Assembly (NCBI GenBank): GCA_947645535.1
Contig: CANSDD010000027.1
Location: 1-16,814, forward strand
DNA length: 16,814 nt
Direction: 5' to 3'
Source: an uncultured Mycoplasmatota bacterium
Lineage (GTDB): Bacteria; Bacillota_I; Bacilli_A; RF39; UBA660
Shown here: positions 1-5,940 of the stretch, in pieces
Layout of the letters: every line of letters starts with the position of its first letter
How positions within the stretch are numbered: position 1 is the stretch's first letter
Notes under the pieces: model-generated
The model's input: the letters and a program-made list of their open reading frames with translations, nothing else
Told to the model about the DNA's origin: nothing
Database searches by the model: none
Translations under genes and position numbers: made by a program

Positions 1-2
1 AG

Positions 3-38
3 AAAAAATCATCACTTTATGATATTTTATGATGATTT
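3..38 (-). terminator. Rho-independent terminator for the carboxypeptidase transcript
   Basis: Read on the minus strand, AAATCATCA (38-30) pairs perfectly with TGATGATTT (14-6) around a 15-nt loop, and the stem runs into a T-tract (8-3). It is the first convincing hairpin downstream of the minus-strand carboxypeptidase gene ending at 278. This implies a 3' untranslated stretch of about 240 nt, in which I see no gene. Confidence 0.65.
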
Positions 39-277
39 CCTATCACATTTTACATCTAACAAAATAAGTCTAACATTTTGAATATATAATCTATTTTAAC
101 TTATTACACACTCACATCGCTAAAAATAACTGTCTCCTGTCGATTTAAATTGAATTCTTATAACCAAAGTTACATCATATAATATTCTTTTTCAAAGTAT
201 AATCATAATCTATTTTTTATATTTTTATTTAAAATAGAGTACTACTTATTAAACAATTCTATAATATAAATTGTATT

Positions 278-1450
278 TTAGAAAATAATATCACCACTAA
301 ATATATCTTTTAAATAGCGTAAATAAAGATCTAAAAAACTTGCTTTCAACATATCTTCTTTTACTGTAACAGAAATTTTCCTTACAACATTATCGTCTTC
401 TTTAATATCAAGTGTTCCAACAACATCACCATTTTTTACTGGAGCTTTTATTTTGCCTACATGTAATTCGTAAGTTGCACTCTTTTTTTGATCTATTTTT
501 TTATGTAATAAATTTACTTCTTCTGATGGTACAATTATAGAATATTTTGATTTACCTTTTTCAACTTCTACTTTTCCAAGTTCACTTTTTGTAGAAAGTA
601 ATTGTTCTACTTCATACTGCGCAAATGCATAATCAAGCATCTCAGTTGTCTCCTGTTGTCTTACTTTTGCATCCTCTTCTCCCATGACAACAGTAATAAT
701 TCTCATTCCATCTTTTTTCGCTGTTGCAGTTAAACAGTATCCTGCTTCTTTTGTATATCCAGTTTTAAGTCCATCTACCCCTTTATAAAAACGAACTAGT
801 TTATTTGTGTTCACGAGCCATAATTCTCTATCTGTTCCCTTCCTTAAATAATCTTCATAAATAGATGTATATTGAAATATTTCTTCATGTTTTACAAGTT
901 CTTTTGCAATCATTCCCATATCATAAGCACTAGAATAATGATTTGCTTCTTCTAATCCATGAGGATTTTTGAAATTTGTATTCTTAAGACCTAATTCTTT
1001 TGCTCTATTATTCATCATAGTCACAAAATTTTCCTCTGTTCCAGCTATTTTCTCAGCCATAGCCACTACTGCATCGTTACCACTTGCAACTGCAATTCCT
1101 TTAAATAAATCTTTTACACTCATCTGTTCATTTGTTTCAAGTAAAATTTGACTTCCTCCCATACCTGATGCATTTTCTGATGTCGTAACCATATCATCCC
1201 ACTTAATAATACCTTTATCAATACTCTCTACAATGAGTAACATAGACATCATTTTAGTCATAGAAGCAGGTGCTAACTTTTCATGTGCATTTTTTTCAAA
1301 TAAAATGGTTCCAGTACTCGCTTCAATTATAATTGCAGATTTTGCATTTTTTGCTAAGCCAATATTAGTTTGATTTTCTTCTTCTGCCTGTACATGAAAA
1401 GGTACAATAAATAATAAACAACAAATACATAATATGACAATTTTTTTCAT
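278..1450 (-). CDS. Secreted serine D-alanyl-D-alanine carboxypeptidase (peptidase S11, PBP5/DacF-like)
   Basis: This penicillin-binding protein removes the terminal D-Ala from peptidoglycan pentapeptides outside the membrane and so limits cross-linking. All three family motifs are visible: S63-M-T-K66 (nucleophile Ser63, general base Lys66), S123-G-N125 and K229-T-G231. A signal peptide covers about residues 1-22 (MKK, hydrophobic core, cut near VQA-EE). The C-terminal part (about 282-370) fits the PBP5 beta-sandwich domain, and the last ~20 residues look like the amphipathic membrane anchor of the family. The 390-residue length is normal. The ATG at 1450 is preceded by AGAGGTGA at good spacing. 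It runs divergently from the first VanY-type gene, so two unrelated carboxypeptidase families sit back to back. I am sure of the family. Whether it is the vegetative dacA type or the sporulation dacF type cannot be told, so no symbol is given. Confidence 0.95.
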   Translation of the reverse strand: MKKIVILCICCLLFIVPFHVQAEEENQTNIGLAKNAKSAIIIEASTGTILFEKNAHEKLAPASMTKMMSMLLIVESIDKGIIKWDDMVTTSENASGMGGSQILLETNEQMSVKDLFKGIAVASGNDAVVAMAEKIAGTEENFVTMMNNRAKELGLKNTNFKNPHGLEEANHYSSAYDMGMIAKELVKHEEIFQYTSIYEDYLRKGTDRELWLVNTNKLVRFYKGVDGLKTGYTKEAGYCLTATAKKDGMRIITVVMGEEDAKVRQQETTEMLDYAFAQYEVEQLLSTKSELGKVEVEKGKSKYSIIVPSEEVNLLHKKIDQKKSATYELHVGKIKAPVKNGDVVGTLDIKEDDNVVRKISVTVKEDMLKASFLDLYLRYLKDIFSGDIIF

Positions 1451-1537
1451 GATTCACCTCTAGTAACAAGATATGAAATTTTAAAAAAAATATGTATTTC
1501 AAATTCTTTCTATATTACTTTTTTTGACAAAGTATAG

Positions 1538-1552
1538 TATAATTAAAATGGT
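1538..1552 (+). promoter_or_regulatory. -10 box fused to the ribosome-binding site of the first VanY-type gene
   Basis: TATAAT (1538-1543) is followed after six bases by GGTGAT (1550-1555) and then the ATG at 1559. Normal -10 to start-site spacing puts +1 at about G1550, so the mRNA would start on its own Shine-Dalgarno with a ~9-nt leader. No good -35 lies 17 bp upstream. A TTGACA at 1524-1529 is only 8 bp from the -10. Confidence 0.5.
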
Positions 1553-1558
1553 GATGAT

Positions 1559-2503
1559 ATGACTCAAAAAAAATTAAAATTAAGAAAAGATAGAATTATT
1601 ATTGCTTTTGCGATTTTAATTGCAATTATCGTTGGAATATTTGGCATTATAAGAGATATAAAACTGAAAAAGACAATAGAATATAAACTAACAAAAATAG
1701 GATATACTGAAAAAGAAACACAAACAATATTAGATAATACTAAAAATGAAGAATCAAATATTATTTTGAAACGGGAATATCATAAATCAATTCCAAATTT
1801 ATTGATTCAAAAATATTTTATGTTTGATCGTTTAGAGAGATATTTAGCCTATATTGATAAAAATGAAAAAGAAAAGATATCAGATGTAATTAGTATAGTA
1901 AATGCCAATGCAGATTATAACTTTTATGAAAATATAGAAAAAACAGATACATCAAAAAATTATAGTTTAATAGTAAATAAGCATTATGAACTTGGAAAAG
2001 ATTATGCACCTAATGATATTGTTCCATGCTCTACCATGTATGCTTATGATAACAACAGTTTAAGAGAAGAAGCTTACAATGCATTTAAACGTTTATTTAA
2101 TGCTGCAAAGGCAGACGGACATACAATTATTATCAATTCATCTTACAGAACTTATGATTGGCAAAATGAATTTTATAATGATTATAAACTAACACATGGA
2201 CAAAGTAAAGCTGATAGTATTGCTGCTAGAGCTGGACATTCAGAACATCAATCTGGACTTGCCATTGATGTTGCTAGTTTTAATAATCCATCAGCAAATT
2301 TTGAAGATACAGAAGAATTTACTTGGATGAGCCAAAATTGCTATAAATATGGATTTATATTACGCTATCCAAAAGGAAGAGAAAATATTACAGGTTTTGA
2401 ATATGAATCTTGGCATTATCGTTATGTAGGAATTGATATCGCTACTGAAATTCATGAAAAAAATATCACCTTTGAAGAATATTATGAATATTATTTAAAA
2501 TAG
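1559..2503 (+). CDS. Membrane-anchored VanY-type zinc D,D-carboxypeptidase (peptidase M15B), one-repeat paralogue
   Basis: Predicted to trim the terminal D-Ala of peptidoglycan stem peptides at the outer membrane face. A basic N-terminus precedes one transmembrane segment (about 12-31). Residues 80-114 hold one copy of the repeat shared with the next gene (core RLERYLAY, ending in VN). The catalytic domain (about 135-314) has every expected residue: substrate-binding Arg197 in SSYR, zinc ligands His230 (in HSEHQSG), Asp237 and His286, and catalytic Glu283 in ESWHYRYVG. It is the first of three paralogues, all on the plus strand and each with its own promoter and terminator. No vanH, vanA/B, vanX or VanRS-type genes are near, so this is more likely housekeeping wall remodelling than a glycopeptide-resistance cassette. 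The stop codon lies inside the terminator stem. Confidence 0.92.
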   Translation: MTQKKLKLRKDRIIIAFAILIAIIVGIFGIIRDIKLKKTIEYKLTKIGYTEKETQTILDNTKNEESNIILKREYHKSIPNLLIQKYFMFDRLERYLAYIDKNEKEKISDVISIVNANADYNFYENIEKTDTSKNYSLIVNKHYELGKDYAPNDIVPCSTMYAYDNNSLREEAYNAFKRLFNAAKADGHTIIINSSYRTYDWQNEFYNDYKLTHGQSKADSIAARAGHSEHQSGLAIDVASFNNPSANFEDTEEFTWMSQNCYKYGFILRYPKGRENITGFEYESWHYRYVGIDIATEIHEKNITFEEYYEYYLK

Positions 2504-2521
2504 GACTCCTTCCTATTTTTT
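2497..2521 (+). terminator. Terminator overlapping the stop codon of the first VanY-type gene
   Basis: AAAATAGGA (2497-2505) pairs perfectly over 9 bp with TCCTATTTT (2511-2519) around a 5-nt loop, continuing into T residues. The TAG stop (2501-2503) is part of the left arm. Confidence 0.8.
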
Positions 2522-2543
2522 ATATAAAATCATATTTCTAAGC

Positions 2544-2580
2544 TTTATAAAATTTAAAATCTATAGTATAATAATTAGGG
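2544..2580 (+). promoter_or_regulatory. Promoter of the second VanY-type gene
   Basis: TTTATA (2544-2549), a 17-bp spacer and a perfect TATAAT (2567-2572). The ribosome-binding site AGGGTGA starts five bases after the -10, so the predicted leader before the ATG at 2592 is only about 13 nt. Confidence 0.55.
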
Positions 2581-2591
2581 TGAAATAAAAT

Positions 2592-3803
2592 ATGTTCTTA
2601 TCAAATCGCATTTATCTCACAAAGAGAAAAAAGAAAAAAATATTAAAAATAATCATTTTATTGATTGCTGTCATTGTAATTGCTACTATTTTAATAATTA
2701 AATTTTATCCAACGAGTAAAATAAATTTAAAAAATAAAGGCTTTTCAGAAACTGAGGTATCATGGATACAAAATCTATCAAAAGAAACGCAAGAATATTT
2801 CTTAGCAACTGAAGAACTTTATCCATTACTAAAAGAAAAAAATTTTCAAGTTAGTAACTTTTCAGAATACATTGCATTTTATCAAAAAAATAACAACCTT
2901 TCATTTTATGAGCTTGTCATGGTAGTTAATCATGGACTTCAAAATAGTAATATAGAAATAATACATGATGTGCTTGAATTTTTCTATACTGAAAATTTTG
3001 AACCAAATCGTCTCACAAGATACATCGCCTATCAAAATGAAAATTCTGAATTAGAAAAAGAAAAAATTATATTATTTGTAAATCAAGATATTGATGAAGT
3101 TACTATGATATATGATGAATCAATTGATCATTTTCTAAAAGAAAAATATTTTATCAAAAAAAATCTAAAACGTTATATTTCTTATTATACAAATAATAAA
3201 GTTGATTATGCTACTACTGTTGCTAGGGTCAATAGTAATACTGATTATGATTATTATACAAATACTCAAAGTGCAGATTTTACAAAAGGTGCTTTAATAC
3301 TTGTAAATAAATACTATTATCTTGATGATTCCTATATTCCAACTAATTTAACAATCATCGAAAAAGAATATGGCGAAGCAAATGAAACACTTCAAATATT
3401 ATATGACTCATTTAAAAAAATGGCTAATGCTGCTAAAGAAGAAGATTTAAACCTTTATATAAAAAATGCTTATCAAAGTCATCAAGAATTAAATGATACT
3501 TACATCAATGATACTATTTCTACTAGGCCTGGATATTCAGAATATCAAACAGGCCTTGCAATCGACATTGTAAATGATAGTGAAGCAGATTTAAGCAAAT
3601 TTGAAAGAACAGAAGAATTCAGATGGCTTAAAAATCATGCTCATGAATATGGATTTATATTACGTTATCCAAATGGAAAAGAAAAAATTACAGGTTTTAG
3701 TTATGAACCATATCATTATCGCTATGTTGGAGTTGAGGCTGCCACAAAAATAAAACAATTAAACATCACTTTTGATGAATACTATGAATATTATGTTAAA
3801 TAG
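2592..3803 (+). CDS. VanY-type (M15B) paralogue with three N-terminal repeats and a degraded active site; probable pseudoenzyme
   Basis: A basic N-terminus and one transmembrane helix (about 17-37) anchor the protein outside the membrane. Three ~50-residue repeats follow at about 77-113, 129-164 and 179-213, each with an N/Y-F...Y-I-A/S-Y/F core and ending in VN. The C-terminal domain (about 230-403) is plainly M15B and close to its neighbours (GFILRYP, KITGF, HYRYVG), but the catalytic set is broken. The zinc-ligand His is Tyr318 (SEYQTG instead of SEHQTG), the His three residues earlier is Tyr315, and the substrate-binding Arg is Gln295. About 10 residues are missing between these motifs compared with the first paralogue. 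Asp325, Glu372 and His375 remain. The reading frame is intact with its own promoter, RBS and terminator, so a non-catalytic role such as binding stem peptides or partner proteins is my inference. Family assignment is certain; loss of activity is likely. Confidence 0.88.
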   Translation: MFLSNRIYLTKRKKKKILKIIILLIAVIVIATILIIKFYPTSKINLKNKGFSETEVSWIQNLSKETQEYFLATEELYPLLKEKNFQVSNFSEYIAFYQKNNNLSFYELVMVVNHGLQNSNIEIIHDVLEFFYTENFEPNRLTRYIAYQNENSELEKEKIILFVNQDIDEVTMIYDESIDHFLKEKYFIKKNLKRYISYYTNNKVDYATTVARVNSNTDYDYYTNTQSADFTKGALILVNKYYYLDDSYIPTNLTIIEKEYGEANETLQILYDSFKKMANAAKEEDLNLYIKNAYQSHQELNDTYINDTISTRPGYSEYQTGLAIDIVNDSEADLSKFERTEEFRWLKNHAHEYGFILRYPNGKEKITGFSYEPYHYRYVGVEAATKIKQLNITFDEYYEYYVK

Positions 3804-3821
3804 GATTTATGCCTATTTTTT
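3798..3821 (+). terminator. Terminator overlapping the stop codon of the second VanY-type gene
   Basis: AAATAGG (3798-3804) pairs with CCTATTT (3812-3818) around a 7-nt loop and runs into Ts. The TAG stop (3801-3803) is inside the stem, the same design as after the first paralogue. Confidence 0.75.
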
Positions 3822-3866
3822 TATAATATAAATTTACACTTATCCATAGAAATATAGCATTTTTAG

Positions 3867-3895
3867 TTGCTAATTGCAAAAAATAATGTTATAAA
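3867..3895 (+). promoter_or_regulatory. Promoter of the LytTR regulator gene
   Basis: TTGCTA (3867-3872), exactly 17 bp, then TATAAA (3890-3895) with an upstream TG of the extended -10 type (TG-T-TATAAA). The predicted ~34-nt leader is unusually G-rich for this genome, with a run of five G at 3905-3909 and GGGGCGG at 3923-3929. Confidence 0.6.
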
Positions 3896-3935
3896 TATAT
3901 ATTAGGGGGCTCTAGTAGTATTGGGGCGGATTTTT

Positions 3936-4634
3936 ATGTTTAACTTTATTATTTGTGATAATGATTCTTTTTTCTTACAACAATTAAAAAAATTTATTTC
4001 AACAAATACAGAATACGAATCAATTAGAGTTTTTAACGGATACACAAATGCTTTCTTTAAAATTGCAAACAATGAGAGTATAAAAAATAAATTTTATATT
4101 CTAGACATAGAAACAGAACTACAAAACGGTATTATTGTTGCAAGTAAAATAAGAAATTTTGATCGTAATTCAATTATTGTCTTTATAACAGAGCATGAAA
4201 AAAAATATCTTCACAGAGTTGCAAAATCATGTTTTAGATATGATGCTTTAATCAATAAGTTTGATGATTTCCAAAAAGAATTACTACAAATTATAGAAAA
4301 TAATAAAAGATTTATTGAAACAAATAGACGAATTACAATTACTGTTGACTCACATACAACTTGCATCATTGATCTTGACGAATTACTTTATATTCAAACA
4401 TCTAAAGTATCACAAAAATTATTATTTCAAACCAAAAAACAAACATTCACTACCTATGAATCTCTAAGTAAATTTGAACGTCAACTAAATGATAAATTTA
4501 TTAAAGTAAGTCGTTCTTGTATCATAAATAAACAACTAGCAAAATTTGATTACCAAAACAATATTATAAAATTTAATAATAATATAAAACTAGAGAATGT
4601 CATGTCACAATCCTATATTAAAAAAAATCTATAA
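3936..4634 (+). CDS. Orphan LytTR-family response regulator (AgrA/ComE type)
   Basis: A DNA-binding response regulator of 232 residues counted from the ATG at 3936. The receiver domain (1-~120) keeps the phosphorylation set: acidic residues Asp8 and Asp10 (FIICDND), acceptor Asp57 (YILDIE), Thr85 and Lys108. Residues ~131-232 form a LytTR domain, recognisable by the motif FIKVSRSCIINK and the terminal SQSYIKKNL. Such regulators bind pairs of imperfect direct repeats and usually work with a membrane HPK10-type sensor kinase and a peptide signal; neither is present here. An in-frame TTG at 3921 would add five residues, but MFNFIICDND is the typical family start and GGGCGGA sits just upstream as a weak Shine-Dalgarno, so I use the ATG. 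The gene lies between two VanY-type genes, so control of wall genes is possible but unproven. Confidence 0.88.
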   Translation: MFNFIICDNDSFFLQQLKKFISTNTEYESIRVFNGYTNAFFKIANNESIKNKFYILDIETELQNGIIVASKIRNFDRNSIIVFITEHEKKYLHRVAKSCFRYDALINKFDDFQKELLQIIENNKRFIETNRRITITVDSHTTCIIDLDELLYIQTSKVSQKLLFQTKKQTFTTYESLSKFERQLNDKFIKVSRSCIINKQLAKFDYQNNIIKFNNNIKLENVMSQSYIKKNL

Positions 4635-4680
4635 AAAAGATAACCACGAAATAAAATAATTTTATGAATTATCTTTTTAT
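4633..4680 (+). terminator. Long hairpin terminator after the LytTR gene
   Basis: An AAAAAGATAA-type left arm (4634-4643) pairs with TTATCTTTTT (4669-4678). The loop contains a further perfect palindrome, ATAAAAT-A-ATTTTAT (4651-4665). Confidence 0.65.
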
Positions 4681-4684
4681 GTTC

Positions 4685-4723
4685 AAAAAACGTTAGAAGA
4701 ATTAACCACTAACGTTTTTTTTT
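4685..4723. terminator. Strong bidirectional terminator
   Basis: AAAAAACGTTAG (4685-4696) pairs perfectly over 12 bp with CTAACGTTTTTT (4709-4720). It has T-tracts in both reading directions, so it can stop both the LytTR transcript from the left and the coiled-coil gene transcript from the right. Confidence 0.85.
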
Positions 4724-4807
4724 AATGAAATCAAAGTTTTAATAAAATTACCTCATCCTAAATAAATTCTATCTCCTTTTCTAATATTACTTTCTATATT
4801 ATAACAT

Positions 4808-5032
4808 TCATTTAATTTTTTGCTTTAAAATTACATTTTCATTTTTTAATCTTTCTATTTCCAGTGTTTTTTTGCGACAATTATTCAAATACATATCTCT
4901 AGACATTGCAATGTTGTCTATCTCCTGTCTTAAAAGTTTAATTATAACCAATAACTCATTATATGTATCATCTTTATCTCTTTTTAAATTTACTACATTA
5001 TGATGAAACAAATCAATTATTCTATTCCACAT
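4808..5032 (-). CDS. Small coiled-coil protein of unknown function
   Basis: I do not recognise this 74-residue protein. It has no signal peptide or transmembrane segment. Residues ~20-74 are rich in Leu, Ile, Glu and Lys with heptad-like spacing (for example LEIERLKNENVILKQK), so a coiled coil and oligomerisation are likely. A strong ribosome-binding site, GGAGGGA, lies 4 bases before the ATG at 5032, which supports a real gene. It is transcribed from a near-consensus promoter (5162-5134) whose spacer carries a palindrome, and a 5-codon minigene precedes it on the same predicted mRNA. The divergent neighbour is an XRE repressor, the usual arrangement of a repressor beside its target. It could be a partner or regulator of that repressor, but the sequence does not say so. 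Confidence 0.75.
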   Translation of the reverse strand: MWNRIIDLFHHNVVNLKRDKDDTYNELLVIIKLLRQEIDNIAMSRDMYLNNCRKKTLEIERLKNENVILKQKIK

Positions 5033-5093
5033 TTTCCCTCCATTTTAACATTTTGTTATTTTATTGAATTAAAAAAATATTATTTTTACTATA

Positions 5094-5111
5094 CTACTTA
5101 CAACAATTCAT
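5094..5111 (-). other. Five-codon minigene (MNCCK) with ideal ribosome-binding site
   Basis: On the minus strand a perfect GGAGGT (5123-5118) sits six bases before ATG AAT TGT TGT AAG TAG. It begins about 16 nt after the predicted start of the transcript for the coiled-coil gene. The two adjacent Cys codons and the ideal signal suggest a regulatory leader peptide or minigene. The alternative is the remnant of a longer gene cut off by the TAG. Confidence 0.35.
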
Positions 5112-5133
5112 TTTATTACCTCCAATTATCCCC

Positions 5134-5162
5134 ATTATACAATTAACAAATTGTTAAGTCAA
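5134..5162 (-). promoter_or_regulatory. Near-consensus promoter of the minigene/coiled-coil transcript
   Basis: On the minus strand, TTGACT (5162-5157), exactly 17 bp, then a perfect TATAAT (5139-5134). It is one of the two closest matches to consensus found in the window. The spacer is almost wholly occupied by the palindrome at 5143-5157, and +1 should lie near 5127. Confidence 0.75.
5143..5157. promoter_or_regulatory. Operator-like palindrome inside a promoter spacer
   Basis: TTAACAA-A-TTGTTAA is a perfect 7+1+7 inverted repeat that fills the gap between -35 and -10 of the minus-strand promoter. It is the classic position for a small XRE/Cro-type repressor, and such a gene starts 86 bp away. 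A weaker related sequence, AACAATGTT (5205-5213), touches the -10 of the XRE gene's own promoter and suggests autoregulation. Confidence 0.6.
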
Positions 5163-5189
5163 TATTATTATAGCAATTTATAAACAAGA

Positions 5190-5218
5190 TTGCATTTTTA
5201 TCCAAACAATGTTACTAT
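5190..5218 (+). promoter_or_regulatory. Promoter of the XRE regulator gene
   Basis: TTGCAT (5190-5195), 17 bp, then TACTAT (5213-5218) with the extended TG motif (TG-T-TACTAT). The leader to the ATG at 5243 would be about 18 nt. Confidence 0.5.
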
Positions 5219-5242
5219 AAAAAGGAAAGGAGAACTTTATGT

Positions 5243-5659
5243 ATGAGCAAAGAAAAAACCTTCATTTCCTCTAATTTAAAATACCTACGCACGAAAAAGA
5301 GAAAATCTTTAAATGATATTGCAGCTATCTGTAACAAAACAAATGTAGCAATTCATTATTGGGAAGATGGTGCTAGAGAACCAAATGCAATTGATATCGC
5401 CAAACTTGCTAATTATTTTCAAATCACAGTCGATGACTTTATATTAACTGATTTACGTAGCAATGATAATGTTAGCATTGTCAAAAATAAAACTATTTCT
5501 GATGATGAATTAGAACATAGACTACAAAAACTTAGTGAAAAAGAATGTATTAAAATTATTTTTGATAAAGATGATGAATTAACTGAAGAAGAATTAAATC
5601 AAATTGTATCTCATGCTAGATTTATTAAAGAACAACACTATAAACAGAAGAATAAATAA
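5243..5659 (+). CDS. XRE-family transcriptional regulator
   Basis: A DNA-binding protein of 138 residues. Residues ~9-68 form a Cro/CI-type helix-turn-helix, with typical landmarks LKYLRTKKRKSLNDIA, AIHYWEDGAREPN and KLANYFQITVDDF. The C-terminal half is acidic and helical with no recognisable enzymatic or peptidase domain, so it probably serves for dimerisation. AGGAGA lies 9 bases before the ATG at 5243. A second ATG at 5239 in another frame has even better spacing but stops after 11 codons. It is divergent from the coiled-coil gene, and the palindrome in that gene's promoter is the obvious candidate binding site. The target range beyond this is unknown. Confidence 0.9.
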   Translation: MSKEKTFISSNLKYLRTKKRKSLNDIAAICNKTNVAIHYWEDGAREPNAIDIAKLANYFQITVDDFILTDLRSNDNVSIVKNKTISDDELEHRLQKLSEKECIKIIFDKDDELTEEELNQIVSHARFIKEQHYKQKNK

Positions 5660-5661
5660 AA

Positions 5662-5701
5662 AATTCACGTAAAAAAATAATAATTCACATAAAAAAATAC
5701 C
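5662..5701. repeat. Two tandem copies of a 20-bp unit
   Basis: AATTCACGTAAAAAAATA (5662-5679) is repeated 20 bp later as AATTCACATAAAAAAATA (5682-5699), with one mismatch. It lies directly after the XRE stop codon. There is no hairpin, so it is not an obvious terminator. The rest of the gap to 5885 shows no convincing gene. Confidence 0.6.
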
Positions 5702-5885
5702 ATAATTTTCCAATTTCTGATATTATGAACGTTAGAAAGAAGTTGGTAGTATGTTATATGTTATAAAGTTTATTCATTTAAATAATAAAAAAATAAAAAC
5801 ATACAAAATTATCATCGATAATACTTGTTATATTTTTATAAATAAAAGACAAAATACCAATCAAACAAATTCATAATTCAAGATT

Positions 5886-5908
5886 TAGGACTTGCTCCTA
5901 TTTTTTTT
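5886..5908 (+). terminator. Short terminator upstream of the third VanY-type gene
   Basis: TAGGA (5886-5890) pairs with TCCTA (5896-5900) around a 5-nt loop, followed by eight Ts. It repeats the TAGGA-N5-TCCTA-T plan of the terminator closing the first VanY-type gene, although the gene before it here is unrelated. Confidence 0.6.
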
Positions 5909-5917
5909 CTTCATGCA

Positions 5918-5934
5918 TATAATATAGTGGTGAT
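5918..5934 (+). promoter_or_regulatory. -10 box fused to the ribosome-binding site of the third VanY-type gene
   Basis: TATAAT (5918-5923) is followed after five bases by GGTGATGA (5929-5936) and the ATG at 5941, implying a leader of about 12 nt. No good -35 box is visible at 17 bp. Confidence 0.5.
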
Positions 5935-5940
5935 GACTAT

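Noticed and set aside
39..277. Any gene in the left flank
   Set aside because: Only frames of about 15 codons or fewer; an AGGAGA-like sequence near 135-140 on the minus strand has no usable start after it.
1524..1543. Perfect TTGACA upstream of the first VanY-type gene taken as its -35
   Set aside because: It is only 8 bp from TATAAT, far from the 16-18 bp needed, and no -10 lies 17 bp after it.
5751..5876. Possible 41-codon plus-strand gene (MLYVIKFIHLNN...)
   Set aside because: Only a weak GTTGG-like sequence upstream, composition like random AT-rich DNA, no recognisable motif.
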